A DNA stretch of 64,000 nt from Albifimbria verrucaria (lineage: Eukaryota; Ascomycota; Sordariomycetes; Hypocreales; Stachybotryaceae), in assembly GCA_020081605.1 (NCBI GenBank), contig JAHREC010000009.1, positions 744,001-808,000 on the forward strand. The letters run 5' to 3'. Position 1 is the stretch's first letter. Every line of letters starts with the position of its first letter. The notes under the pieces were generated by a model. That model worked only from the letters and a program-made list of their open reading frames with translations, was not told the origin of the DNA and did no database searches. Of the stretch, positions 12,338-25,800 are shown in pieces. The position numbers and the translations under genes are program-made.

Positions 12338-13981
12338 GACTTGCAAATTGATAAGAGAAGGTGAAGGATGTGAGGGCCAGCACATTGTGGTACAATCTGA
12401 GCGGTACAGATCTTGTACAGCTAATCGTTGGAATAATTCATCCATACATGAGATTTTCCCTAGCATTGCAAGAAAACACGAGTGGTGAGCGCATAACCAC
12501 TCACACGTGGCGAGAACCGTAGGCATGGTTGCTTCGGAGAGACGATTTTGAACTGCAAATTGGTAGAGTACTCACATTCCACCAGCATTACCACTATGTA
12601 CAATTTGGAAGCTGGAATATCCCAAACGTGTTTCATGCCAAGGCGATATTCGCCCAAAATGCAGTCCGGATAGCTATTGCGTTGGGCTGTGTTATTAGGA
12701 GCGGACAAGCATTGTATAAACGCATAGCAGGGTCGGAATTTGATTCAAAAAGCTCATAACTAGTCACATTCTTGGTGCGTAAGAGATGCTCCGATGTAAA
12801 ACATTTTGCTGTTCCCCGACAGCTATGGGAAGAAACACACCAAAGTGGCAGCGTGGGTCTTCGTTTTAGAAGAGGTAGCAGGTAGGGGATGAAGGTATAT
12901 AAGAGAGCCAGTCGTACTCGCAAAGGGCATCTCCAGTCGAGAATAGACCATTGATGAGCTATCAAAATACAATTGGCTCTATTTAGGACCTACAGTAGGC
13001 TAGTTTGCTGCTTTAATCGGCTGTGCATAAATACTGCCGCACTTGACATTGTGGTTGTCAGCGTGGTGATATATTCCCCAGAATTGGTATTTGTTGCTAC
13101 GGGGCATCAATAATAAGGCAACGTCGACAAGGAAACTTCATATGTGGAATGACTTTGTGATGGTATTTGTTTTATGGCAATTCAGTAACCAGAAGAAAGT
13201 TCCCTCTGCTCAGGCAGAATGAAAGGGATACTCGGTTTCTCGGTAAACCACTCCGGCTGAGACCTCGACCCTGAATAAAGACACAGGGCCGCCATCTATT
13301 CGCCCTTCCTTTGACTCCTGGGGTTAGGGACCCCCAAAATTTACAAGAGTTCTTTTTGTTCACTGTGGCAGCCCTTGTGTGAATGTCTCAGAAAAAATCT
13401 CCATGAACTGGGAGTTTTTGCCTGAACATTGATCCTCATACGAATTTTACCTGAGCGTCTCTGTAGAGTCTTAGGTCCCAAGGATAAAACCGAAATTTTT
13501 GACCAACCTCTACTTTTGCAATGACTTGTGCTTGGTGCTTATAAGCGTCTAGAAATATTGTAGCATGTCGCCATCAATTTTCACGTCATACCGGAAGAGT
13601 TTCTGCAAGTTATGGATAATCGGGGTAGAAAACCGTAAAATTATGGAGAGAAGTAGGTATCCCTGTTAACGAGTGTGAAAGATTTTCCTTTCAATATTGT
13701 GCCATACACCCTGAGACATGTAAATGCAAGAAAAGCTGTTGAGGTGGGAGGTATGTGTGTACGGACCGTTGGTATGTTTGTCTCACCACCACTAGTCTGC
13801 CAAAGAATGCTCAGAAAGATATGGTCAATCCATCCTGGTCTTATCTAGATATCGTCAAAACACCGTGGTAACACAAGAATTGCTTTTTATATCATTGATA
13901 ACGCCAGGAACTCCACATAGAGGCCCGCGGTTTTATTTGGTGTTTCCTCGGACGGCTATTGTGCTATTGTGACTTTCAATC
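12338..13981. other. Intergenic, no gene seen
   Basis: About 1.6 kb of AT-richer sequence between the secreted protein gene and the damaged SDR. Open frames on both strands are under about 110 codons, with no recognisable domain, signal peptide or splice pattern. No RNA gene was recognised. Confidence 0.5.
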
Positions 13982-15096
13982 ATGGCTTCCAACGACTTGA
14001 TGCAGTCACAACGCAAGGTGCTTCCCGTCTTGCTCAAACCCAATGACTGCGATGGGAAAACATTTATTGTTACGGGTGCCACGAGCGGCCTGGGATTCGA
14101 ATGTACAAAGCATTTGGTGAGCTTGGGCGCAGCCTGAGTCATCATGGGTGTCCGGAACACCGACCATGGCAAGATTTGCAAGGCCTCAATTGAGTCACAA
14201 ACAAAACGTGAAGGTGTTATAGATGTTTGGTATATTGATTATTCCCGCTACGACACCATCAGAGCCTTCATCAACAAGGTCGAAGCTGTACTCGAGCGAA
14301 TCGACGGCGTCGTTCTGAACGCAGGAATATCAAATGGAAGATGGGAGATACAAGAAGGAATGGAATCAAACCTCACAGTCAACCTGATGGCCAATATGTT
14401 CTTAACGACGCTTCTGCTACCTGTTATGGAGAGGAAAGGCCGATATATGGGATATCAATCACGAATTGTGCATGTAGGAAGCCGGGGACCATTCTTGACG
14501 CCAATACCCCCACATACTGGGGTTGACATGCAAGATATTCTCCTGGATCTTAACAAACAGAAGAAATGGGAGGATGATATCGATAACAGGCAAGCGGAAA
14601 CTATAATTGCTCTCAAGTTGGATAATCTGCTAACATACTTACAGGTACATCCTCTCCAAGTTGCTACAGCATATCGCTGTCCGTCAACTGGCAGGCAAAA
14701 TGCCTGTATCTCAGACAGGCGTGACAATCAATATCACGGATCCAGGACTTTGTAGGACTGGTTTGATGCGAAACGCCAATTGGGGGCACGTATCATGGCC
14801 TTTGTTGGCAAGCTGCTGATGGGACGTACATCCGAGACAGGAAGTCGAACTCTTCTGGCCGGACTTGCCGTTGAGGATAGCCATGGGAAATTCTTGACAG
14901 ACTGTGAAGTTGCTGAGTGAGTATACGCAACATACTATAACGTGGTGCACAGCTAACTTTTGGAAATAGACACAAAGTCCCGGAGTGGATGAAAGACGAT
15001 AATGGGCAAGCTTGGCAGGCTAAGCTATGGCAGGAAGTTTCAGAAAAGCTGGAGTCTATTGAGCCGGGGTGTATAGAGGCAATGATGAGGAGATAG
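13982..15096 (+). pseudogene. Short-chain dehydrogenase/reductase with in-frame stop
   Basis: NAD(P)-dependent SDR of the retinol-dehydrogenase-like type. Exon 1 (13982-14589) has the nucleotide-binding motif TGATSGLG and the NAG motif (LNAGIS). Exon 2 (14645-14916) opens with the catalytic YILSK, and exon 3 is 14970-15096. The first intron uses a GC donor (AG then GCAAGC), which is the only way I found to keep YILSK in frame. An in-frame TGA at 14135-14137 sits where the family usually has Arg (GAA-stop-VIMGVRN), so CGA to TGA is the simplest change. A base is also missing in the G run at 14782-14786. With both set aside the product would be about 335 residues. It lies 1.1 kb upstream of the NRPS on the same strand, so it could have tailored the peptide. 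A single substitution could also be a sequence error. Confidence 0.72.
14590..14644 (+). other. GC-AG intron of the SDR gene
   Basis: A 55-nt intron with a GCAAGC donor, a CTGCTAAC branch site and a CTTACAG acceptor. Splicing joins DIDNR to YILSK in frame and restores the SDR catalytic Tyr/Lys pair. Without it the frame runs through the branch site and loses the motif. Confidence 0.7.
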
Positions 15097-16176
15097 GTGA
15101 CATAGACTGGCCTAGTCAGAATGGAAAACAGATACCTACACACTTCGTGCATCGTGACGCCGATGGTTAGTGGCAGAAATCGCCTAGACAAGGGACATTG
15201 CGAAAAATCTTCGGAGAATTGAATTGAGTGTCATTCCAGTAGTTTAGGGAGCTGAGACATTAATTAATATTGAGCATCCCTGATCGAGATTCTGGGAGAA
15301 AACACATTGATTTGACCCATCATTTTCCCAATCCGACCTTTCCGCACCACATTTAACAGAAAAGAGACAAATACACACCCCTTGATACTAAATTTGCAAG
15401 ACAGTAGTTTAAAGTGCTACCAGTGTATAGGGTCGAGAGCTGAGTGGACGGAATTGCGTCCACGACGAGTTTGCCTCGGTAGTTGAAGAACGAAACAGCT
15501 GCGGCCCCGCCTGAATCCGCGGTTTGTCTACCGGACCAGTCTCAGATGGCAACGAAGAAAGAGTCTTTTGCAAATCTCTGGACGTAGCTGACAGATTCTG
15601 GGCTCTATGAGTACGCAGCTGAAGGGAAGGGAGGCTTCCCCGGCGGAGGAGACTGAATAAACACTCCTTTTTGGATTGAAAGACATTGGTGATGACACGA
15701 GGTGAAAAATGGGGATGCAATTACTCGAGTACCTGCATCAAGGCAAAAAGGGTGGTTTTAGGTCCCACGTATCGTGCCAGGCCCATCACATACTGAGATG
15801 CCCTTAGACAATGACAAAGATCTCTCTTATAGGTAGTGTGACGTGCCATTTCACCGATCCCAAAGTCACAGTGTCTGTCGTGGCGTCTTGAATGCACGTC
15901 TCGTTCGTCAACCATCTGCTCTACCATGCCCAGGTGAGCTGCTTCGTCGCTACTTATTGCTCTCCCACTCGCACATTGATTGCAAGCACTTTGGGTCCTC
16001 TTCAAGTCTGAAAGGAAATTCCATCAAATACTAACCTGAATACCCTCCTAAAATTAATTGACACTAATCATATCTTTGGCGACATCCAGTCTGTCAAAGC
16101 GACCTTCCAGCTCTAACATAACATCTGCAGCATCCCCCAGCACATATCCTCCCAGACTTACAAAAAGAATATAGCG
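15097..16176. other. Upstream region of the NRPS, no gene seen
   Basis: About 1.1 kb holding the NRPS promoter. I looked here for the missing core of the first adenylation domain and saw no A-domain motif in any plus frame. The last 100 bases (C-rich, then AAAAAGAATATAGCG before the ATG) look like a fungal 5' leader. Confidence 0.5.
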
Positions 16177-16840
16177 ATGGAACACGAAGAAAAGATGCGG
16201 CGGTCTGCGTTAGAGCAGACCATAAGCATGGTGGAAGGGATTCATCGAGTCAAGATAGTCGACCTCGCCCCTACGGAAGACGCCGCAGAGCAAATCGTTG
16301 CTCTTACACTTGTTGCCCACGATGGCACACCGGAACTGAACGCTACTTCTATCGTCAAAGCGGCTCGAAAGGCAGTTAGGAAGAAGCTCGAGGAGATATA
16401 TGGCTCGGATGGCAAAGTTTTCCTCCCGAAGACTTGGAACGTCTTACATGATATGCCACTTACATCAACTGGTGGTATTGACGAGAAGGCTTTAAGACAT
16501 GGCCTTTTGACGTCAAGAAGAACTGGCCGTGACATGTCGGCCAAGGAGAAAAGGAGACTTCTCTTGGCTGATGACTCCTGTCGAGGAGGTCAAGACATGG
16601 CCGTGGAGGATATACCCACAACGGACTTGGAGTTGGTGATTCGAATGCTGTGGTCGCAGATTTTTCGAATGCCTCCATACAATATTGGTAAGCAGGACAG
16701 TTTCTTGAAACTGGGAGGAGACTCAATTATTGCGATTGAGTTGGTTGCGCTAGCGCAACAGTATGGCATTATCATCACAGTCGCCAGCATTATTCAACAC
16801 CCACAGCTTGGTGAAATAGCTTCCTTGGCGGTTATTGAGG
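16177..16840 (+). other. NRPS loading region: adenylation remnant and T1
   Basis: The protein opens with only the C-terminal subdomain of an adenylation domain. It has an A10-like segment, [13 protein letters not shown], in which the usual GK lysine position is Gly. The whole ATP-binding core (A1-A8) is absent. T1 follows with [10 protein letters not shown] near 16695-16724. T1 therefore looks competent to carry a residue but cannot be charged by its own module. The sequence of the remnant is unlike the C-terminal parts of the other seven A domains, so it is not a recent copy of them. Confidence 0.8.
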
Positions 16841-19800
16841 ATGAAAGTCACATTTCCGACCCCAAGCGGTTCTCTCTTATTCCAGAAGCAGGAATAAGCC
16901 AAATTTCCGACGAAACCCGAAGACTTTGTCGACTCTCATCCAGCCAGGCTGTGGAAGATATTTACCCTTGTACGACACTGCAAGAAGGCTTCATGGCTTT
17001 GGGTATGAAACAGCCAGGATCGTACATTCATCGACACGTCTACCGCCTGCCAGCAGATATTGACATCACCAGATTCAAATCTGCATGGATCAAGACAGTA
17101 GAATTGTGTGGTAACCTGAGATCTCGGATCGTGATTGTTGGAAATGAAGCGTTACAGGTACTGGTCCAAAACGACAATGGCTGGGAGGAGAAACCCAACG
17201 CACCAAGTGTTGCGGCCTATATTGATCAAGCACGCAACATTAAAATGAGCTATGGAGATAGGCTCTGTCGATATGCCCTCATTCAGGAGAAGGACACGAC
17301 GTACTTTGTCTGGATTCTCCATCATGCTGTCTTTGACGGCTTGACCGCACGTGTCATCCTCAATACACTCCACAAGACGTATTCCGGGGATGACAAGCCC
17401 TCGCTACGGCCGTACTCTAATTTCATCAAATATGTCCGATCGCTGGATACTGATGCCGCGAAAAGCTATTGGAAAGATCAGCTACGTGGCGCTGGACGTC
17501 CATCATTTCCATCAACACCTATTACAGCCAACTCCACCAACAATGGACGAGTCATGAAGAAGACGATACAATTTTGCCCGACAACTGGAAGCAAACACAC
17601 CAAAGCAACCATTCTGCGTGCTGCATGGGCTGTGGTCCTCGCAAGATACTGCGATGCCGATGATGTGTGCTTCGGTGCTACAGTCTCAGGACGTCAAGCA
17701 CCGGTACCAGGATTGAGCGACATGACTGGACCGATGATTGCCACCGTACCCATAAGAGCTCGACTAAACAAAAACGATTCAATAGAGAGTTTTCTAGATT
17801 CAGTCCAGACCCAAGCCTCAGAAATGGTTGCTTATGAACAATTTGGATTACAAAATATTGCCAAGCTTGGCGTAGATGCCAAAGACGCTTGTGATTTTAC
17901 TAGTTTACTGGTTATTCAGCCTACCCAAGCCCTGTCCTCGACAGCCGATACATCCTCAAGTCCGATACTTTTGCATGGGAAGGAGGAGCAGGCCTTATCC
18001 GAGGAAGCTATGCGGAACTATTTTAACTACCCTCTTGTGCTGCAGACATTTGTTAGCCAGAACGAGGTCGAGCTGGACTGGACATATTACTCGGATATCC
18101 TCTCCGAGTCTCAAATCACAGCATTGAGTTACCATTTCGATCATGTCGTCCAGCAACTGCAAGATATCCGTAATATGGACAAGCCTCTGCTCTCAATTTC
18201 GGTTGCTGGAAAATGGGACGAAAAGAGAATCCTAGAGCTTAAAGGGGAAGAGATCCAGCTCGTCAATGGATGTTGGCATGACTTGGTAACATCAAAGGCC
18301 CAAGAACAGCCAGACGCACTTGCGATTCACGCTTGGGATGGAACGTTTACATACGGACAACTGGACAGCATTTCCAACATACTTGCAAATTACCTCACTT
18401 GTACTTACAAAATAAAGCTCGACGAATTTGTACATGTCTGTTTCGAGAAGTCAGCATGGTTCATTATATCAATACTGGCCATCAACAAAGCTGGTGGTGC
18501 TTGGGTTCCATTGGAACCTTCACATCCCTTCCAACGACAGCAGCAAGTCGTATCACAAACTGGAGCTCGACTTGCCTTGTGCTCTACCAAGCAGTCACCA
18601 CTTTGCAAAAGACTGGTGTCCAACGTCGTCGAGGTGACGATGGAGCTGTTAAATACCAACATATCCTCTCGCGGAATGTCTTCCGTGCAACGCCCGATTA
18701 CTTCACCGAGGAATGCTATATATGCGTTATTTACATCGGGCAGCACTGGTGTACCAAAAGGTTTTGTCATGGAGCATGGAGCAGTCTGCACTAGTCAAAC
18801 TACCATTGGGAGGAGAATGGGACTGTCAGCCCACGTAAGAGTTCTGCAATTCGCTTCTTACGTCTTTGACATGTCCATCGGCGAGACTCTCGGTCCTCTG
18901 ATTTATGGTGCCTGCGTCTGCGTACCCTCGGAAGAGACACGAATGAATAGCTTGAAGGAATTTGTTCGGGATATGCAGATAAACTGGCTCTTCATGACTC
19001 CTGCTTATGCACGTACACTCAATCCGGCCGATTATCCAAGCGTCAATCTGTTGTTACTAGCTGGTGAGGCCGTTGGCCGAGATGTACTGCATAATTGGGT
19101 TGATCATGTTCGCTTGTTCAACGGCTGGGGTCCTGCAGAGACCTGTGTGTTCAGCACTTTGCACGAATTTACCTCAAAGACGGAAAACCCTCTGACCGTT
19201 GGTCGACCGGTTGCTGGCTTCTGCTACATCGTCGATCCGAGCGATCCTTTGAAACTTGCACCCATCGGATGTCTGGGCGAAGTTGTAGTTCAAGGACCAA
19301 CTCTACTACGAGAGTATATGAACGATCCTGAAAAACAAAAGGCTCAAACGTATACGAGCTACCCGGGTGGGCACCACGTCGCGACGCCCCTATAACCGTT
19401 TCTATAAATCTGGTGACTTGTGTTACTACGATTCTCAGGGCCAAATTGTCTTTGCTAGCCGAAAAGATACCCAGGTCAAAATCCGCGGCTTGAGAGTTGA
19501 GCTAGGGAAGTTGAGCATCATATACGACTGGCGCTTAAAGATGTGCGACAAGTGGTTGTAGACGTGCTAAAGACTGACAGTAGCACAAGCCTTATTGCTT
19601 ATTTTTGCTTTAGCGATGATACCCAGATCAGCGGTCCATCAAGCGATGATTTATCTTTCTTTCAACCCGTCACAGAATCTCTCAAAGCAAATATCCTAGA
19701 TATGGTTGGACAGCTTGGCGTTGCCCTACCACAGTACATGATGCCAACATTGTTCATTCCCTGCCGGTATATGCCGTCTATCAGCTCCACTAAAATTGAC

Positions 19801-22800
19801 AGGAGGACGCTCCAGCGGCAAACGGCTGCACTGGATGCGGAGCAGCTGTCTGTTTATTCACTGGTAGACAGTGTAAAACGAGGACCGGAGACTCCGATGG
19901 AAGAGCGGATGCAAAAGCTCTGGGCGCAGAACTTAAAGATCCCTGCGGAATCAATTGGCAGAGACGACAGTTTCTTACGAATTGGAGGCGACTCGATTGC
20001 GGCAATTCATCTGGTGACAGCGGCTCGTGAGGCTGGTATTTCGATGACAGTGAAAGACATTTTTGACGACCCGAGGTTGTGGAAAGTTGCCTCTAGAGCT
20101 TCAGAGAATGTGCTCGGCATCGACAGTCTTGTTGAACCCTTTGCTCTCCTCAGAAACGAGCTTCTTCAAGAGATTCTGGGTGATAAGTTCCGCGAAAAGT
20201 GCAACCTTTCGCACAGTCAGGTTATCGAGGACGCTTTCCCATGCACCAAACTTCAAGAAGGTCTGATGGCGTTGGCGGTCAAGCAGCCTGGCTCATACGT
20301 CGCCAAACACATTTATCGGATTCCCGAGACTATAGATATTCCTAGGTTTAAGGAAGCTTGGGAGCAGACTTTAAAAATCTGTCAGAATTTACGGACAAGG
20401 ATTGTCCATGCGGGTGATAACATGATCCAAGCTATTATAAAGGAGCCAAACTTCGACTGGGAAGATACCCAAGGACATGATTTGGAATCTTACATGGTGA
20501 TAGCCAACGATGTTCACATGGGATATGGGTCTCGTTTGTGTCGTCAAGCAATCATAGAAGAGAAAAGTGGCCAAAAGTATTTTGTTACCATTATTCATCA
20601 TGCAATATTCGACGGCTGGACTCTGGATCTAATCAACAACACTCTTACAGCCGTGTATCAAAAGATACCTGCTCCTATGTTGCAGTCGTACGCAACATTC
20701 GTTCAATACTCTCAAAGTATTGAACATAATGTAGCAGAAAATTATTGGCGGACACAACTGCTTGGTGCCAGACCCGCGTCTTTCCCTCCACCAAAAGATC
20801 TTGGGATCTCAGCGAAGAAGAAGACAAGCCGACTGTTTGGGCACACCATCGACTTCGTTAATCCCAAAGACTCGCCATTCACAAAAGCAACTATTCTTAG
20901 AGCAGCCTGGGCGCTTCTTCTAGCCAAGTACTCAGATACTGATGATATCTGTGTGGGAGTTACAGTGTCTGGACGTAATGCCCCCATGAGTGGCTTACAG
21001 AATGTTCCGGGCTTAGTTGTAGCCACTGTCCCTGTTCGAGTCAAACTTGACCGAAGTCAAACGGTTTCAAAGTTCCTCAACGAGATTCAATCTCAGGCCT
21101 CTGATATGGTGACTTTCGAGCAATTCGGTTTACAAAATATCTCGAAACTTGGTCCTGAGTTCAAAGATGCATGTGACTTTACCAGCTTGATTGCTGTACA
21201 GCCAAAGCAGTATGCCAATGTTGGTGACAAGGCAGATTCTACACTTTTGGTTTCCACCAAGGAGGATCAGATGATGGTTGTTGATGCGATGCAAAGTTAT
21301 TTCAGCTATCCACTTGTTTTACAGTGCCATCTAGGAAATGACCATGTCGACATGATGATGGTGTATGACCCGGAAGTACTTGCTGAACAGCAAATGCACG
21401 CTCTTGTCAATCAATTCGATCATATACTTCAACAATTACTACTGAAAGCTGACGAGCCGCTAAGCAGAATATCTATAACCGGACCATGGGACATTCAGCG
21501 AGCTATCGAATGGAATCAGAACAAAATTGCTTATAAAAAGCGTGTATCACGGATCTGATTGCTGAGCAGACAGCCAAAAGCCCTCAACAAGAAGCACTAT
21601 GGTCTACGGAAATATCTCTTTCGTATTCCGATTTAGATCATTTAGCTAGCCGCATCGCCTGTCAACTGTTGAGGTTGGGTGTCACGACGGAATCTGTTGT
21701 TCCCTTTGCTTCGAGAAATCAGTTTGGACAGTAGTGGCTATGGTCGGTATTCTCAAAGCAGGGGCAGCATTTATGCCTCTAGATCCGACTCATCCAGCCA
21801 GTCGGAAAGAGATGCTCGTAAAAGAAGCTGGAGCTGAGCGCATGGTGCTTGTATCGCCCTCCTCAGCAATTTCGTGTGCTGGTATCGGAGAAACACTGAT
21901 TATTTCTCCTGAAAGTATATCCCAAATGCCAGAGGCTGACATAGAAATAAAAGGACCATGTCCCGAAAATGCTGCATATGTACTTTTACTTCGGGATCTA
22001 CAGGAACTCCCAAGGGAATTGTTATGGAACACTCAGCTCTGTGCACTAGCACACTGGGGCAGGCCAACTTCTTCAGCGTCGACTCAAGAACTCGAGCGTT
22101 ACAATTCTCAAACTACGTTTTTGATGGAAGTCTTGGAGAAATTCTTACACCTCTTGCATGCGGTGGTACTGTGTGTGTGCCATCAGATACAGAACGCCTA
22201 CAGAATATTTCCGATTTCATAAGAAGAGCACGAGTTAACACAGCTATGCTTACACCTTCATTTGTCCGGACTTTTAGTCCTGAAAAGGTGCCATCCCTAA
22301 GAACACTGATACTGGGAGGAGAAGCTGCAGGCAAGGACATCATCGAGACGTGGCACGGTCATGTTAAACTTATTAATGGATATGGACCAGCGGAAGCATG
22401 CAACTACTGTGCCACTCACATATTCAAGTCAAAGTTCGAGACCCCAAGCACCATTGGAAATGGATTCAACAGTGCTTGTTGGGTAGTCGACACAGAAGAT
22501 CACAACCAACTCGCACCCATTGGATGTGTTGGGGAACTCCTTATACAGGGCTTCGCGCTTGCACGGGGATATCACAATGACCCGCAGAAGACAAAAGCAG
22601 CATTCATAAGCCATGTCGAATGGTCTTCTGGTCAAAAGATCGCTGGCCCCTCTCGCTACTACAAGACAGGTGATTTGGTCCGCTATAACCACACTGGCTC
22701 GCTGGAATACTTGGGTAGGAAAGATACTCAAGTCAAGTTGAGAGGCCAGCGTATTGAGCTTGGGGAAATAGAGTATCATGCCAAGCGTCTGTCGCAAGGT

Positions 22801-25800
22801 GCGAAACATGTCGCAGTGGATGTGGCTCGTCGCGATACTGGAGAGGTCTTGGTTGCTTTCATTTCCTTTGAAACCACCGACGCAAGTGAGAGTGATGAAT
22901 CTGGAAATCTGATTGAAGATGAAGATATCCTGGAGTCTCTTCAAGCTTTAGCAAAGGGGCTAAAGGCAGCGCTTCCAAAGTATATGGTGCCAGGGCTCAT
23001 TTTACCAATTAAATCCATGCCGTTCATTACATCAATGAAGATTGATAGAAAGCAACTGCGATCTTTCGCTGCTAATATTTCTTCCGAGAAATTTGTCACA
23101 TACTCGCTATCCAGGCGAGAAAGTGCACCACCCACAACAGAGATGGAGTTCAAACTGAGAGGAATTTGGGCCAAACTGCTGAAAATCAACGAACAGGAGA
23201 TTGGGAAGTACGACAGCTTCCTCCATATTGGTGGCGACTCAATCTCGGCAATTCATTTGGTGTCGCTGGCTGAACAACAAGGCATCAATCTGACTGTGGC
23301 AGATATATTCAATGACTCACAACTCGAATCAATGGCTGCTTCTGCAACTACATGCAACTTCAAGGAGAATGCCACTGTTGCGCCTTTCAGCCTGCTACCT
23401 GAAAGTGAAACTGATAAGATTATCGAGAAGATCCGAAGGGAAGGTCTGCTTCTGGATGCACAGGCAATTGAAGACGCGTATCCATGCACATCTTTGCAAG
23501 AAGGTCTCATGGCATTGAGCGCCAAACAGCCTGGATCTTATATTGCTCATCATGTCTACAAACTACCCCAAAATGTAGATGTCGCAAATTTCCGAAGTTC
23601 CTGGGAGCGGGTGGTTCAGCTTTGTGGCATTCTCCGAACTCGAATTTTCATGGTCAATGGACAGTCAATTCAAGCAGTAATACGCAGCGATACAGAGTGG
23701 GAGAAGACGGAGGGGCTGGACCTTGCGTCTTTCATACAGAACATGGAAGGCATAACCATGAGCTACAATCAAAGACTGTGTCATTTCGCGCTTGTGGAAG
23801 ACAATGGAGAAACCTATTTCGCCTGGACAGTTCATCATGCTTTATTCGATGGATGGACCACCCAGCTAATCGTCGATCTGCTGCATAAGCAGTACCATGG
23901 TATTGAATTGCCAAAGGTTCAGCCTTATTCAAAGTTCATCAAGTACATTACACTGACAAATACAAACGAGTCAGCCTCGTTTTGGAAGTTGCAGCTTGAC
24001 AAAGCCAGCCGTGCTTCATTTCCGCCGGCCCCAAGCAATACAGAGTCAACAACAGGAGAAACTCCGAAGAAGACCAAGGTGTTGAAAACAACATTCGATT
24101 TTCCCGAGACTCTTGAGGTTGATAAGTCTGTTACAAATGCCACGGTGCTGCGTGCAGCCTGGGCGCTTGTCCTCGCTCGATACTGCGACACAGATGATAT
24201 ATGTTTTGGCACGACGGTGTCTGGTAGACAAGCACCAGTCCCGGGGCTGATGGAAATTCCAGGCCCAGTGTTGGCAACCATACCAGTGAGAATTGAATTG
24301 ACCGCAACAACTCAGTCTCCCAGTTCCTGAGAAATGTCCAGAAACATTCAACAGATTCAATTGCTCATGAACAATATGGCCTGCAAAACATCTCAAAACT
24401 CAGTAATGATGCCAGGGAGGCGTGTGATTTCTCAAGCTTATTAGCCATCCAGCCTATGAAGCACTTGAATACGGCAGATAACATGTCTCTTTTGGTTCCT
24501 GCATGCTCGGAAACCAAGACGGAGGAGGACATGTTGCAAAATTACTTCAGCTATCCACTCGTACTTGAGATTGACCTATATGAGAAGAGTGCTGGAATTA
24601 CTATGACTTATGACTCAGATTCACTGCAAGAACAGCAGTTATCGGCACTTTCGGCACAGTTTGAGCATGTTGTGAAGCAGCTCATGATATCAGCTAATGG
24701 TCTTGTGAATGAGATTTCTATTGCTGGCCCATATGACCTCGACTTTGCGATATGGGCAAATCCAGACCCTCCTCAACACGTTGAAGATACCATTTTCGGA
24801 CTAATAGAAGCTCAAGCGAAGAGAACACCTGACGCAATTGCCGTTGATGCTTGGGATAAACGATTCACGTATCGTCAGCTTGAAGAAGCTGCAAATCGCC
24901 TGGCACACCATCTAGTGAAAAATCTTGGGGTGGAGGTCGGAGACAAGGTTCATTTGTGCTTCGAAAAATCGGCATGGTATGTCATTGCAGCGCTTGCAGC
25001 TAACAAAGCCGGTGCCGCATGGATACCGATGGATCCATCTCATCCAGTTGAAAGACTGCGTCAGGTGGCTGAACAAACAGGCGCAACTTTGGCTATCTCA
25101 TCCTCACTAATGCTACGCTGTGTGCTGGGATACTATCCAGTGTCGTAGTCATCTCGGATGATTTCGACCTGGAGCTTGCTTCGGTGTTCTCCGGCGAGGA
25201 GGGACCCATCGTTTCCATCTCACCTAAAGACATCATGTATCTTCTCTTCACATCAGGAAGCACCGGTCTGCCCAAAGGCGTAGTGACTGAACATGGTTCC
25301 TGCTGTACAAGCATGACTGCGCTCGTGAAGAGACTGAGCCTCACATCAGACGTTCGATACCTTCAGTTCTCTGCGTATGTCTTTGATGCCTCAATTCCAG
25401 AGATATTTGGAACGCTGATGCAAGGTGCTTGTGTATGTATACCTTCTGAAAACTCACGTATGAATGACATAGCAGCCTTTATTCGGGATTTCTCCGTCAA
25501 TTTCATGCTGCTCACACCGTCGTTTGCGAAAACCGTCAAGCCATCAGAAATACCTAGGCTCAAGTTTCTAGCTTTAGGTGGAGAAGCTGGTAGCCGGGAC
25601 GTCTTTGAGACCTGGTTTGGAAAGGTCGATAATCTTTGGAACTGTTGGGGCCCATCTGAAGTTTGTGTAGTGGGAGCCGCATACCAATGGAAATCACTTC
25701 ATGACTCTCCAAGGACCATTGGTATACCAGTGGGCAGCATGGGATGGATCGTGGAGGTTGACAACCCAGAGAAGCTCGCACCTGTGGGATGTGTGGGTGA

